36,653 nucleotides of DNA, taken from the NCBI RefSeq assembly GCF_001571265.1, contig NZ_BCTL01000056.1, forward strand, positions 1 through 36,653. Reading direction: 5' to 3'. Position numbers and translations under genes: made by a program. The notes under the pieces are model-generated. The model was not told the origin of the DNA. It did no database searches and worked only from the letters and a program-made list of their open reading frames with translations. Positions within the stretch are counted from its first letter, which is position 1, and each line of letters opens with the position of its first letter. This document shows, in pieces, positions 1 through 9,500 of this stretch. The stretch comes from Cedecea neteri NBRC 105707 = ATCC 33855 (GTDB lineage Bacteria; Pseudomonadota; Gammaproteobacteria; Enterobacterales; Enterobacteriaceae).

Positions 1-81
1 ATAAAACAGGACTGGAAGTGAACGGAATATTCACCGACGATGCATAATCGCGGATATTAGTGACTAAAAGACCATACCCGC

Positions 82-513
82 TTATTGCCGCATCCCAACC
101 GCAACGCGATTAAACGCATTCATCATGCTAGCCGCCAGCGTCAAATCGACAATCTCTTCGGCGCTGAAAAACTGCAGCAGCGGCTGGTACACATCGTCTT
201 CGGCGTTGCTGTCGGCAATCAGGGTAATGGCTTCTGCCCACGCCAGCGCCGCACGCTCCTTCTCCGTAAACTGATGGCTGACTTTCCAACCGGCCAGGGA
301 ATCCAGCTTCACTTGCTCAACGCCGGATTTACGCAGCGCTTTAGAATGCATCTCCAGGCAGTAGGCGCAGCCGTTAATCTGCGACACTCGCAGGAACACC
401 AGCTCGATCAGCTCGTTGCTCAGGGGGCCATTCTCCAGGCCTTGCAGCGCCTGCCGCATCGGTTTGATCACGTTGGGGGAAAGTTCATAGTAAGGCTGAC
501 GTAATTCGATCAT
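82..513 (-). CDS. AhpD/carboxymuconolactone decarboxylase-like protein
   Basis: This is a 143-residue alkylhydroperoxidase D/CMD-fold protein. The diagnostic part is the CAYCLEMH segment, a CxxC pair followed three residues later by His, which is the redox or proton-relay motif of AhpD-like proteins. Family members act as peroxidase-type thiol enzymes or as small decarboxylases; the substrate cannot be told here. I start it at the internal ATG (513) because a GAGGAG-like ribosome site lies 7 bases upstream, whereas the longer reading frame (to 552) has no such site. It is divergent from the MocR regulator at 601, which may control it. The product is cytosolic, with no signal peptide. Confidence 0.85.
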   Translation of the reverse strand: MIELRQPYYELSPNVIKPMRQALQGLENGPLSNELIELVFLRVSQINGCAYCLEMHSKALRKSGVEQVKLDSLAGWKVSHQFTEKERAALAWAEAITLIADSNAEDDVYQPLLQFFSAEEIVDLTLAASMMNAFNRVAVGMRQ

Positions 514-600
514 GGTGTGGCTCCTCAGGTTGGTGTGAAGCAAATTTATCACTATGATGGACTGTTAAAGAGAGCCATAAATTAACTAAAAAACCAGACC

Positions 601-1977
601 ATGAAACAAAAGCCAGTGCCACCGGTTGTTGCATCTCACCACACTCAGCCGCGCTATCAGCAGATTTCGCGCCAGATAAAGCAGGCGATAAACAGCGGCG
701 AACTGTCGGCAGGGAGCCGCCTGCCTTCCAGCCGGACTTTGGCGCTGGAGCTGGGCGTTGCCAGAGCCACGGTTGAAAATGCGTATGGGGACCTGGTTGC
801 CCAGGGCTGGCTGGAGAGGCGCGGGCAGGCCGGCACCTTCGTTAGCCCGTCGGTGAAAAGCGACGCCAGCGGCGAAAATTTCTCAGCCGCCAGGCCGCAG
901 GGCGCGCCGAAGCCTTTTCAGATGGGGCTTCCGGCGCTGGATCTTTTCCCGCGGGCTATCTGGGCAAGGCTTATGGGGCGGCGTCTGCGTCAGCAAACCC
1001 GTTTTGACCTCATGCTTCCCGAGCCCGGCGGTGAAGCCTCACTCAAGCAGGCGATTGCGGATTACCTGCGCTTTTCACGCAGCATCGACTGCCAGCCGGA
1101 GCAAATTTTTGTCACCTCAGGCTTCCAGGCTGGATTAGCCCTGGTACTCGCCACGCTTGCGCGACCGGGGGATGGCATCTGGCTGGAAGATCCGGGCTAC
1201 CGCTTCGTTCGGCCCGATTTTGCAAAAGCCGGGATGGCGATCCGGGCGATCCCCGTGGACGATGAAGGTATGCGGGTTGATTACGGCGTTGACCATTTTC
1301 CCGATGCCCGTTTTGCGCTTTTGACGCCCGCGCATCAAAGCCCGTCGGGCGTGGCGCTCTCTCTTTCACGGCGGCACGCGCTGCTGGAATGGGCCAGCCG
1401 GGAACAAAGCTGGATCATTGAAGATGACTACGACAGCGAATTTCGCTACCACGGCAAACCGCTGCCGCCGCTCAAAAGCCTGGACAGCCCGCAGCGTGTT
1501 ATTTACGCGGGCACTTTCAGCAAGTCGATGTTTCCCGCACTCCGTGTGGCATGGCTGGTAGTGCCTCCCCATGCGGTGGAAGATTTTCAGCGACAGGCTC
1601 GCAGGCAGCCTTGCACTGCGCCGGTTCTTATTCAGCAGGCTATTGCTGACTTCCTGCGGGAAGGGCATTTCTGGCGGCACCTAAAAAAAATGCGTCAGTG
1701 TTACGCCGAGCGTCGGCTATGGCTTGAGGCGGCGCTACGCGAGCAAGGGTTTGCGGTTGTGCCGCAGGAAGGCGGCATTCAGATGGTGATGGAAGTTGAA
1801 GGTGACGACCTGGCCGTAGAAAGCCTGGCGAGAGCCGCGGGGCTTGCGGTTCAGGCGCTTAGCCGCTGGCGAATAGAACATGCCGGGCGGGGCGGTTTAC
1901 TGCTGAGCTTTACCAATATCAGCTCGTATGAACTGGCGCAGCGCTATGCGTTACAGCTGCGGCTAGCCATAACGTAA
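601..1977 (+). CDS. MocR-type GntR/aminotransferase-like transcription regulator
   Basis: The 458-residue protein has a GntR winged helix at about residues 15-80 (SGELSAGSRLPSSRTLALELGV, then a recognition helix and LERRGQAGTFV) fused to a fold-type I aminotransferase domain. In the second part the PLP-lysine motif GTFSKSMFPALR places the Schiff-base lysine at K308, and DDYDSEFRY is the conserved aspartate region. MocR proteins sense PLP or an amino-acid-like ligand and usually regulate the neighbouring divergent gene. That makes the AhpD-like gene (82-513), about 90 bases away, the natural target. The length fits the family. No strong ribosome site is visible before the ATG. Confidence 0.88.
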   Translation: MKQKPVPPVVASHHTQPRYQQISRQIKQAINSGELSAGSRLPSSRTLALELGVARATVENAYGDLVAQGWLERRGQAGTFVSPSVKSDASGENFSAARPQGAPKPFQMGLPALDLFPRAIWARLMGRRLRQQTRFDLMLPEPGGEASLKQAIADYLRFSRSIDCQPEQIFVTSGFQAGLALVLATLARPGDGIWLEDPGYRFVRPDFAKAGMAIRAIPVDDEGMRVDYGVDHFPDARFALLTPAHQSPSGVALSLSRRHALLEWASREQSWIIEDDYDSEFRYHGKPLPPLKSLDSPQRVIYAGTFSKSMFPALRVAWLVVPPHAVEDFQRQARRQPCTAPVLIQQAIADFLREGHFWRHLKKMRQCYAERRLWLEAALREQGFAVVPQEGGIQMVMEVEGDDLAVESLARAAGLAVQALSRWRIEHAGRGGLLLSFTNISSYELAQRYALQLRLAIT

Positions 1978-1978
1978 A

Positions 1979-2003
1979 AACCCCGGCGAAAGACACCGGG
2001 GTT
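1979..2003. terminator. Rho-independent terminator between mocR-like gene and ygaM
   Basis: An inverted repeat AACCCCGG ... CCGGGGTT sits between the two convergent genes. On the minus strand it is followed by a run of T (the AAAAA at 1976-1980 on the plus strand). It is therefore best as the terminator of ygaM and probably also stops mocR-like transcripts. Confidence 0.75.
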
Positions 2004-2048
2004 GTAACGCGCATTTAGTCTCATTTATCGACTGTTAAACGCTTGGGG

Positions 2049-2378
2049 TTAGCGGCGTGACACCAGCAATGCCCCAAGGAAAATACCTACCGCCGCGCCA
2101 ATCCCCACGCTCTGCCAGGGTTTGTCACGAACATAGGAATCGGCGCAGCCTACGGCATCACGCGCGGCCTGCTTAACGCGACCCTGGTTGCCGTTAATAC
2201 GTGCACGGGTCTCTTTCAGAAGGGCTTCGGCTTTTTTACGTGCGGCATCCACTTCATCTTTCGCATCGCTACCGAAGGACTTCAGTACATCTTCCAGCGT
2301 ATCCGCAAGCTGGCTGACATCGTTATTGATTTCGTCTACCTGATCGTCAACGTTATTTCTGTTTGCTCGGCTAGCCAT
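2049..2378 (-). CDS. ygaM: YgaM, ElaB/YqjD/DUF883 family inner-membrane tail-anchored protein
   Basis: The protein has 109 residues. The N-terminal two thirds is charged and helical (DDQVDEINNDVSQLADTLEDVLKSFG ...). It is followed by YVRDKPWQSVGIGAAVG and one C-terminal hydrophobic helix (IGAAVGIFLGALLV) ending in SRR, the typical ElaB/YqjD/YgaM signature of a C-tail-anchored protein. YqjD and ElaB in E. coli bind ribosomes at the membrane in stationary phase; for YgaM this is only by family. Its place beside ygaC and alaE, as in E. coli, supports the YgaM assignment over the other paralogues. GGGAG lies 6 bases upstream of the ATG. Confidence 0.85.
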   Translation of the reverse strand: MASRANRNNVDDQVDEINNDVSQLADTLEDVLKSFGSDAKDEVDAARKKAEALLKETRARINGNQGRVKQAARDAVGCADSYVRDKPWQSVGIGAAVGIFLGALLVSRR

Positions 2379-2538
2379 TGTTGTCTCCCTTTCTAAGATG
2401 TAAGGCTAAGTGTAGACCATGGATTTTAGTTATGGGGCGGCTCACGCCTATTGCCGGGCTTTCTGGACAATTCCGAAAGCGTTGCCGATGCTGCTTAATG
2501 TATGGTTGCGATGCAGTAAATGATGACGAGGAAAATCT

Positions 2539-2883
2539 ATGTATTTACGACCGGACGAGGTGGCCCGAGTGCTTGAGAAATCGGGTTTTACCATGGATGT
2601 GGTAACAGCAAAAACCTACGGCTATCGTCGGGGTGAGAATTACGTTTATGTTAACCGCGAAGCACGCATGGGGCGTACCGCCCTGATTATTCATCCTACT
2701 CTTAGAGAGCGCAGCCAGTCGCTGGCCGATCCGGCTTCAGAGATGAAGACCTGCGATCATTATCAGCAGTTCCCGCTCTATCTGGCCGGTGAAACGCACG
2801 AACACTACGGCATACCGCACGGTTTCAGTTCCCGCATTGCGTTGGAAAGGTATCTGGCAGGGTTATTTGGTGAGACTGAATAA
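2539..2883 (+). CDS. ygaC: YgaC, DUF2002 family protein
   Basis: A 114-residue protein beginning [17 protein letters not shown] and ending in a [17 protein letters not shown] segment, which I recognise as YgaC (DUF2002). It is small, soluble and of unknown function. It lies between divergent ygaM and convergent alaE, exactly the E. coli order. GAGG precedes the start by 7 bases. The ygaC gene of E. coli has been described as Fur-controlled; I saw no clear Fur box here. Confidence 0.85.
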   Translation: MYLRPDEVARVLEKSGFTMDVVTAKTYGYRRGENYVYVNREARMGRTALIIHPTLRERSQSLADPASEMKTCDHYQQFPLYLAGETHEHYGIPHGFSSRIALERYLAGLFGETE

Positions 2884-2888
2884 GTGAA

Positions 2889-2910
2889 CGACTGGCTTTC
2901 AGGCCAGTCG
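2889..2910. terminator. Hairpin between convergent ygaC and alaE
   Basis: A perfect inverted repeat CGACTGGC/GCCAGTCG with a 6-base loop lies in the 44-base gap between the two converging stop codons. There is no long T run on either side, so its strength as an intrinsic terminator is uncertain, but the position is right for both genes. Confidence 0.5.
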
Positions 2911-2927
2911 CCCTTGCAAGACGGGAC

Positions 2928-3383
2928 TCAGGCGCCTGCTTTCACACCCATCTGACCGCTGACGCGAAACAGGCGGCGGCAGAAATCCAGGAAGTAGCCG
3001 TAAGCGGCACCCATCAGCATCGACACCAGCAGGTTCGACGTCACGGCAGCCACAATCTGGTGCCAGTCAGCGCCTACGCTCCATAAAATCACCACATAGA
3101 CCGGGGACTGGAAGGTTACGTAGGCCAACACGTCAGCCAGATTTTTCGCCCAACTCGCGGGTGTGATACGGCGTGCCGCACGCATAAAAGCATCGCGGTA
3201 GAAGCCATACGGCCAGGCGATAAGAATGTTGACCGGTATGGCGACCAGGCGAGAAGAGAGTGATTGCTCGAAGGACATGCCTGAGAGGAAGATCTCAATC
3301 ATCATATTCACTACCGAGCAATACACTACCATCGCAAAAATATCTGCGGCTGCATGGCGTAAGCGTGACTCAGGGGAAAACAT
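2928..3383 (-). CDS. alaE: AlaE, L-alanine exporter
   Basis: The 151-residue inner-membrane protein closely resembles E. coli AlaE (YgaW, 149 residues). It starts [27 protein letters not shown] and shares the [18 protein letters not shown] and [16 protein letters not shown] segments. Four hydrophobic helices are visible (about residues 12-33, 45-62, 83-103, 110-134). AlaE exports L-alanine and relieves toxic alanine build-up from peptides; in E. coli it is alanine/Lrp-inducible. A long AT-rich upstream region (3384-3734) is available for regulation. CGGAG sits 8 bases before the ATG. Confidence 0.93.
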   Translation of the reverse strand: MFSPESRLRHAAADIFAMVVYCSVVNMMIEIFLSGMSFEQSLSSRLVAIPVNILIAWPYGFYRDAFMRAARRITPASWAKNLADVLAYVTFQSPVYVVILWSVGADWHQIVAAVTSNLLVSMLMGAAYGYFLDFCRRLFRVSGQMGVKAGA

Positions 3384-3734
3384 AATGTTGACTCCGGTTT
3401 AAAAGTAGTCGCTTGTGCTACTTTTTTGGCTAATTGGCAGTTTTATGAATCATGTGATTTATGATGCGTAGGGTATGTCACTGCATTGATTTCATCAATT
3501 AGCTATAAATTTTTATTTATAGGTTTTTTGTCGATAAAGTGCGTTGAAACACACTTTGCCGCTGGCATTTCCTGATTTTGTGGTTCTGTTTTTAATTTTC
3601 TATTGATTATCAATAAGATGATCTGACTTCGCTTTAAAGCACGAAATCCCCCCAAAACCCTGAGTTTTAGGGATACCCTTCACGCTTATAATCGTTATAT
3701 AATTATTTATATAGCGAGTGATAAGGAGTCGCTG
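3384..3734. promoter_or_regulatory. AT-rich intergenic region between alaE and yghW-like gene
   Basis: These 350 bases carry no credible reading frame. They hold the divergent promoters of alaE and the yghW-like gene. A TATAAT hexamer at 3687-3692, 43 bases before the yghW-like ATG, is a candidate -10 without a convincing -35. A short CCCT/AGGG inverted repeat (3658-3672) lies just upstream of it. In E. coli K-12 stpA occupies the alaE-ygaP interval; I see no remnant of stpA here. Confidence 0.5.
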
Positions 3735-4022
3735 ATGGATAACCATTTTGGTAAGGGCCTGATGGCCGGAATGAAAGCCAGGCAGGCCGACAGCGCGGTC
3801 AACGTTGAGCGTTTTTGTTCTGATTACAAACGCGGCTTTGTGCTGGGTTTCACTCACCATATGGCCGAGCAGACCGGCGATCGCCAGCGTGCCGCCTGGG
3901 AAGCTGGGGTGCTGACCCGCCGCTATCAGCTGGATAAAGAGTCGGTGGCTGACTTCCTGAAAGAGGTCAACGCGGACGTTGTGGTTCGATGTTTCTTTGC
4001 GGGTTATGAGAAGGGCTATTGA
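3735..4022 (+). CDS. yghW: YghW-like DUF2623 family protein
   Basis: A 95-residue protein starting [19 protein letters not shown] and containing [25 protein letters not shown] and a final FFAGYEKGY, which I recognise as the DUF2623 protein YghW (95 residues in E. coli). Its function is unknown; it is predicted to be soluble and small. AAGGAG stands 6 bases before the ATG, a strong ribosome site. In E. coli K-12 yghW is at a different locus, so its presence between alaE and ygaP is a local rearrangement or insertion. A strong terminator follows. Confidence 0.85.
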   Translation: MDNHFGKGLMAGMKARQADSAVNVERFCSDYKRGFVLGFTHHMAEQTGDRQRAAWEAGVLTRRYQLDKESVADFLKEVNADVVVRCFFAGYEKGY

Positions 4023-4096
4023 TTGCTGGCCTGGATTGCCGCCGTGCCCGGTTGTTTATGAATGGCGACGACAAGGATAGGGGCACTTTTATTTAG

Positions 4097-4128
4097 AAAA
4101 ACGGCGTGGTTAACCTCACGCCGTTTTT
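4097..4128. terminator. Bidirectional Rho-independent terminator
   Basis: ACGGCGTG (4101-4108) pairs perfectly with CACGCCGT (4117-4124). The stem is flanked by A4 on the left and T6 on the right, and the loop contains GTTAAC. It serves the yghW-like gene on the plus strand and the 59-codon gene ending at 4135 on the minus strand. Confidence 0.9.
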
Positions 4129-4134
4129 TATTGA

Positions 4135-4314
4135 TTAGCAAACGCCGAAATCGCCTTCTTCCTGGTATAGCGAAACCGAATCTGCCTTCAGCGTCAGTTG
4201 ATCCGCCCCTAAGGTCGCGGCAGGGACGCAAATCAAATCCTCTCCCTGAACCTCAACCACCTGCAGCTTAGGGCCGCCCTGTTTGGGCTGCACCACATCA
4301 CCTGGTTTAAACAT
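4135..4314 (-). CDS. Small YodC/DUF2158-like protein
   Basis: This is a 59-residue reading frame found by hand. It starts MFKPGDVVQPKQGGPKLQV and ends EEGDFGVC. The opening (FxxGDxVxxKxGGPxLxV) is the SH3-like pattern of the DUF2158/YodC family of small proteins, whose function is unknown. An AGAGGT ribosome site lies 7 bases before the ATG, and a strong terminator starts just after the stop. These signals and the coding-like codon use make it a real gene despite its size. It has no visible partner; the next gene on this strand, ygaP, ends 90 bases upstream. Confidence 0.75.
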   Translation of the reverse strand: MFKPGDVVQPKQGGPKLQVVEVQGEDLICVPAATLGADQLTLKADSVSLYQEEGDFGVC

Positions 4315-4404
4315 AGAAAAACCTCTGAATGCTAAGGGAATTTAATGCGGTGTTGCCGCCTGATAACCATAGATCAGAAATCGTGGCGGATAAAGCAAGA
4401 TACG

Positions 4405-4929
4405 CTATCGCCGGTTCCACGGCAGCCTGGCGAGCAAACGCGCCATGCCGCAAAATCCGCTGATCCCGGCAAACAGTAAACCTGCGCCCACAAAGCCTGA
4501 AATCAGGAAAAAACCTTGATTGACTGCGAATCCCAGTACGACCCCAAGCAGGATTAACGCGCCGGCGACAATTTGTACCTGTCGCATTATCGGCAGAGGC
4601 TGGTTTTTATCCGCCAGAACCTCCTGCCCGCCTTTTTTCCACGCTTCGAGGCCGCCTGCCAGCAGCATGACCTGGGCCGGTTCTGCAAGCGCCGCCAGCT
4701 TTTCAGCGTGCTGGGAGGAACGCATCCCGGACTGACAGTGGAAAATCACCACGTCGTGCGGGTCCAGCGGCCCCAGCCGGGCGCCGTTTTCAATTGCCGA
4801 GAGCGGCAACAGATGCGCTTCAGGAATGTTTTCGCGGGCATGCTCATCCGGCTCGCGGATGTCTATCAGCGCGGCGCCGCTGGCAATGAGCTTTTTCGCT
4901 TCTTCTGGCAAGATGGCTGAAACGGTCAT
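4405..4929 (-). CDS. ygaP: YgaP, membrane-anchored rhodanese
   Basis: The 174-residue protein has a rhodanese domain at about 1-105 with active-site cysteine C65 in the loop CQSGMR, then two membrane helices (about residues 119-136 and 142-160), the same build and length as E. coli YgaP. YgaP is an inner-membrane thiosulfate:cyanide-type sulfurtransferase and can be S-nitrosylated at its active cysteine. It follows ygaV by 8 bases on the same strand, giving the known ygaVP operon. AGGA precedes the ATG by about 6 bases. Confidence 0.93.
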   Translation of the reverse strand: MTVSAILPEEAKKLIASGAALIDIREPDEHARENIPEAHLLPLSAIENGARLGPLDPHDVVIFHCQSGMRSSQHAEKLAALAEPAQVMLLAGGLEAWKKGGQEVLADKNQPLPIMRQVQIVAGALILLGVVLGFAVNQGFFLISGFVGAGLLFAGISGFCGMARLLARLPWNRR

Positions 4930-4937
4930 GGTGTTCC

Positions 4938-5240
4938 TCAGGGGCAGTAAATGGTTTTCAGCGTCGCGATCACTTCGCGAACCGCGTTATCTTTGATGAA
5001 ATAGAGGACTCGCTGAGCGTTACGCTGGTGCTCTAAGAGTCCATCATCCTTCATTTTCGCCAGGTGTTGGGAGGTCGCGGATGGGCTTAATCCTGCGGCA
5101 GCTGCCAGTTCTCCGGCCCCGGTGCCAGGGGAGTCGAGCAGCAGGCACAGGATCAGCAAACGCCGGGGATTGCTCATGGCTTTTAGCAGTTTTGCGGCTT
5201 CATCCGCACTGGACTGGAGCTGGGACAGTTCAGGTGTCAT
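4938..5240 (-). CDS. ygaV: YgaV, ArsR-family repressor of ygaVP
   Basis: The 100-residue ArsR/SmtB winged-helix protein has the recognition region [23 protein letters not shown] (about 51-73) and two cysteines, C32 and C99, the latter in the C-terminal YCP. E. coli YgaV is an autorepressor that responds to tributyltin and has been linked to sulfide/haem sensing; the paired cysteines fit a thiol or metal switch. A perfect 8-4-8 palindrome (5264-5283), 24 bases upstream of the start, is the likely operator. It is shared with the divergent phosphatase gene at 5307. Confidence 0.92.
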   Translation of the reverse strand: MTPELSQLQSSADEAAKLLKAMSNPRRLLILCLLLDSPGTGAGELAAAAGLSPSATSQHLAKMKDDGLLEHQRNAQRVLYFIKDNAVREVIATLKTIYCP

Positions 5241-5263
5241 GATTTTTACTTTAGGTTATTCTA

Positions 5264-5283
5264 AATTTAGTAAATACTAAATT
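5264..5283. promoter_or_regulatory. Candidate YgaV operator
   Basis: A perfect inverted repeat AATTTAGT-AAAT-ACTAAATT lies between divergent ygaV and the histidine phosphatase gene. Its size and near-dyad symmetry fit an ArsR-family dimer site, and it sits where it could block both promoters. The palindrome is directly visible; the binding protein is inferred. Confidence 0.65.
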
Positions 5284-5306
5284 AAACTTTCAACAAAGGA
5301 AAGAGC

Positions 5307-5918
5307 ATGCGGGCAATTCTGGTACGGCATGGCGAAAGTGAGGGGAATCAACAAGGCATTATTCAGGGAAGGCTGGACAGCCAACTCACGGCGCGGGGGC
5401 TCCGGCAAAGCTTTGCGCTGGCTGCCGCGCTGGCTGATTTAACCGTCGCGCATATTTACACGTCACCAGCCCTGCGTGCACAGGGCACAGCGAATGTGCT
5501 GGCTAGCAAATTAGGCAGCCGGATAAGCGTGGATGAACGTTTACAAGAACGTGATTTTGGGCGGCTTCAGGGGATAAATGCGATGGAGGCGCAAAAACAG
5601 CATCCTGAGTTATTTGATGCCCTGCTATCGGGCGATCCTCTGCGGGTTAGTTCTCAGGGTGAAAGCCTGAATAACGTGAGTCATCGTCTGTTTTCTTGCC
5701 TGAAAGCGCTAAATATACATCACCAGAAGGATACCGTTATTATTGTGAGCCATGGCCATGCTTTGGAGATTGCCATTTGGGAATTGAAAGGTGCTTTAAT
5801 TACCGACGATCTCAGACAATATGGTCATCAAAACTGCGGTTATAGCATCATGAATATCGAAGATGAATGTATCCAATTGGTTAAATGGGGTATTGCGACG
5901 CATTTACGTGATATCTGA
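5307..5918 (+). CDS. Histidine phosphatase (phosphoglycerate-mutase-like) family protein
   Basis: The 203-residue protein has the N-terminal RHGES motif with catalytic His8 and the second histidine in VSHGHAL (H149). LQERDFGRLQG supplies the usual acidic residue. These are the marks of the branch-1 histidine phosphatase superfamily (CobC/GpmB/SixA-like). The phosphorylated substrate cannot be named from sequence. The start has AAGGA upstream. It is divergent from ygaV and shares its palindromic operator region, which hints at co-regulation. It stands alone on its strand, with the next gene about 590 bases away. Confidence 0.85.
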   Translation: MRAILVRHGESEGNQQGIIQGRLDSQLTARGLRQSFALAAALADLTVAHIYTSPALRAQGTANVLASKLGSRISVDERLQERDFGRLQGINAMEAQKQHPELFDALLSGDPLRVSSQGESLNNVSHRLFSCLKALNIHHQKDTVIIVSHGHALEIAIWELKGALITDDLRQYGHQNCGYSIMNIEDECIQLVKWGIATHLRDI

Positions 5919-6509
5919 AAGCGATTGTTGATGCTGTTTAAGCTTGTTGAAGACTTATTTGTTGCACCTGGAGTAGGGTTTTTCATGTGGTTTTTTCAAT
6001 GACAAAATTAATTTTTTACTTTCAAAATAAAATTAAGGGTAATTCTCTAATAGGATTAGTCTGTAAATTCATGTTTTTTAATATTTCATCTCTGTAAGTT
6101 TTGTTTTTATTTAACTTCAACAAAAACAATTGATTGCGTTGTGCTTATGGTCTGGAAATATCAGTTTATATCCTCATGTAAATTCCCCTTATTATTCATT
6201 CCATGCGCCAGGTCAAATTGTAATACAATTTATTTTTACTTAAGGCTATTTTCATGGTGTTAAAATTAGCCACCGAAATGAATTTTATCCATGAAAGAAA
6301 TGGCCGTGAAAGGTTAATTTTATCGCCGCTTGGGTGTTTTGTAATTACATTGTTTTAACACGAGAGTGACTTTTAAATGAACCCAGCTTTCATTTGATGG
6401 TTGTTTTCGCTCGTCTTTTAAAACCCGAAGGCAATTTTAAATAAATTGTTGCGCGCCTGTTTCTGATATTTCGAATCAACACGACTCCGCAGAGTTAAAG
6501 AGGACGGAA
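5919..6509. promoter_or_regulatory. Long AT-rich leader region upstream of the autotransporter
   Basis: This stretch of about 590 bases is AT-rich and has no credible gene on either strand. It contains the perfect palindrome TGTAATTACA (6340-6349) nested inside a GTGTT/AACAC pair (6334-6361), about 150 bases before the autotransporter start; this could be a regulator site. Long AT-rich upstream regions of surface-protein genes are typical H-NS targets, but that is inference. I see no clear sigma70 promoter. Confidence 0.4.
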
Positions 6510-9500
6510 ATGCCCCATATATTACAGAACCCTGGTAAGCGACGTTTGATTGCCACCGCCATCGGTGCCGCCTTATTAAGTACTTTCCCGCAGCTAACCT
6601 TTGCCGCCGATGGCCAGATCGGGGGCTCGGCTACCTCTTCTGACAGCGCCCAGGGTGGCGGGGGCGGTACAATGGACACCACAACCGGCATCGGCGGTAA
6701 CGGTGGTGCCGGCGGTTCGGGCCACCGTGGGCAGGGGAGCAGCCAGGGGGAAAATGGCGGCGCAGGAAGCGTGGATGGCGTGACTAACACGCTCCCTCCG
6801 GGTACCGCAACCGGAGGGACTGGTCAGCAGCCTGACGGCGCGGCCACCAACGGCAGCGGTTCTGCCGGCGGCGGCGGCGGCGGCGGCTCCGCAGGGGAAG
6901 TTCTCAGCAGCAATAATCAGAGTAGCAATAGCGGCGACATCAAAGGTGGTAATGGCGGGCGCGGGGGCAACGGCGGGAGTAACACAACCGATGTCCCTGA
7001 CGCAGGTCATGGTGGTAACGGCGGTAACGGCGGTGAAGGTGGCGCAGGCGTGCTGATCAACGGCACGGGTAGCTATGCCAACAGCGGCTCCATTACCGGC
7101 GGCGACGGCGGTACCGGGGGCAATACCGGGAGCGCAACGGCTGACAGTAAAACCTCGCCGGGTGCAGAGTTACATGGTGGGAGCGGTGGCGCCGGTGGCG
7201 CCGGTGGCGATGGGATCATGTCAACCCAGGGCGGAAGTATTACTAACGACGGAACCATCACCGGCGGACGTGGCGCTACGGGCGGCCTGGCGGCAAATGC
7301 AGACACGAAAAATAACGCTGATGTCACCGGCGTTGGCGGTCGCGGCGGCGAAGCTGCAGAGGGCGGTAACGGCGTATTGCTGAGTGGTACCAGCTCCATC
7401 ACTAACAACGGCAATATCCACGGCGGCGACGGCGGAGACGGTGGTAACGGCGGGGCCGTTGAGTCCGGCCAGGGGACAGGCGTTGTGGGTTATGGTTCTG
7501 CGGGCGGCAACGGCGGCAGCGGGATCGCCGTCAAAGGCAGCGGCAAAGTGATTAACAGCGCCGGCGGCCATATCGTGGGCGGTAACGCCGGAACCGGCGG
7601 GGGCGGTAACTCCAACAGCAGCGGGGATAATCTCACCGGCGGCGACGGCGGCGACGGGGGGAAAGGCGGCAGCGGGATCACGCTTGAAGGCGGCGGCAGG
7701 GTCAATAACTTCGGCGAAGTGACCGGCGGCCTTGGCAATCGCGGTGGCGGTAGCGGCAATTTAAGCAGCTCCCGCGGCGGTGATTCCGGTGCTGGGGGAA
7801 TTGGGATTGAAATCAACGGCGGCGGCGATGTTGTCAACGAAGCCACCGGCGTAGTGACCGGCGGTAAAGGTGGCGATGACTCCGCCGGCGGCGGCGGCAT
7901 TGGGGGCGCCGGTGGTGATGCGGTCTCCATTCTTGGCGCCGGGAAAATCACTAACCACGGCTCTTTTGTCGGCGGTAACGGCGGGGCGGGCGCCAACGGC
8001 AGCAGCACAACATCAGACGGCGGGACCGGCGCAAAAGGCGGTAATGGCTTGTCCATTGACGGCCGGGGTACCCTCACCAACGACATCGGCGCCAGCATCA
8101 CCGGTGGATTAGGGGGAACCGGGGGCGGCAGCGGCGGTGATGCCAGCCGGGGCGGCAGCGGCGGCGAAGGCGGAAGCGGCGTCATGATTGGCGCAGGCGG
8201 CCTGGTCGTCAATCACGGCGATATTCTTGGCGGCATGGGTAACCGAGGCGGCGGCGGCGGCGGTGATGCCGGCGGTGCAGGCGGCGCGGGGATCAGCATG
8301 ACCTCCGGCGGCGGTAATGTCGTCAATACCGGCACCATTTCCGGTGGCAACGGTGGCGAACCGGGCACGGCAGGCGGCAATAACGGCGTAGGATCCGTAG
8401 GCGTCGGCGGGGTGGGTATTAGCGGTAGCGATATGACCATCGTCAACAGCGGAACCCTAAGCGGCGGGATGGATTTTGACGGACAAAATCGCTCTCAGGC
8501 CGTTTTGTTTACCGGCGGAACCAACTCGCTGGAACTGCGCGACGGCTATAACGTATTGGGGAACGTGCAGGCCACAGCCGGGGACGACACGCTTATCCTG
8601 GGCGGCGCGGCGGACAGCCAGTTTGATGCGTCCAGCATTGGTGACACTGCGCAATATGAAGGGTTCGAGCACTTCCATAAAACGGGGGCAAGTACCTGGG
8701 TATTGAACAACACCACGGCTGCTACAACGCCCTGGACTTTGTATGATGGCATCCTACAGGTCGCTGAGAACGGCGCGCTGGGCTCTACCTCAAGCCTGCT
8801 GACGTTTAACGGCGGTACGCTGCAGCTGAGCAATAGCTTTGATTTAGAACGTGCCATTACGCTGGAAAGCGCGGGCGGCACGCTGGATACCCAGGCATTC
8901 AACACGACCATCAGCCAGGGCGTAACCGGCAGCGGCAGCCTGACCAAACTGGGCAGCGGGGCGCTGACAATGACCGGCGACAGCACCTACACCGGCCCCA
9001 CTACGCTGGCGGAAGGGAGCCTGGACGTCACGGGGTCTCTGGTCAGCGATGTTACGGCTAAGATGCTGACCGAGCTTTCCGGGACCGGTAGCATCGGCGC
9101 AGCCACGCTGGAAACCGGCAGCACCTTAACCGTTGGCAGCCCGCTGCAGAACAACGATGCTGCAGCCAGCTTTACCGTGAACGGCGCGCTGAATAACAGC
9201 GGCACCGTTAATCTCTCCCGGAGCGCTAACATTACCGGTAACCGTCTTAATGTTAGCGGTGATTATGTCGGTGGGGCTGACAGCCGGCTGAACATTAACA
9301 CCGTGCTGGGGGACGACAGTTCGCTGACCGACAAACTGGTCATCCATGGTGGGACTTCTGGTTCAACCGTTCTGACGGTCAACAACGTTGGCGGCCAGGG
9401 CGCGCAAACCGAGCAGGGCATTGAAGTGGTGACCGTTGACGGGAACTCTGCGGCGGGAGCGTTTTCCCAGTCCGGGCGTATTGTTGCCGGCGCATGGGAT

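Noticed and set aside
2378..2605. 75-codon plus-strand frame before ygaC
   Set aside because: It overlaps ygaC in another frame, has no ribosome site and no similarity to a known protein.
7490..8212. 240-codon Pro-rich minus-strand frame in the autotransporter
   Set aside because: It is the reverse complement of Gly codons (GGC/GGT to GCC/ACC and CCG), which gives proline and serine runs; not a gene.
6600..8450. Repetitive sequence resembling a CRISPR array or tandem repeat locus
   Set aside because: The repeats are degenerate in-frame glycine codons of a coding passenger, with no identical direct repeats or unique spacers, and no cas genes are near.
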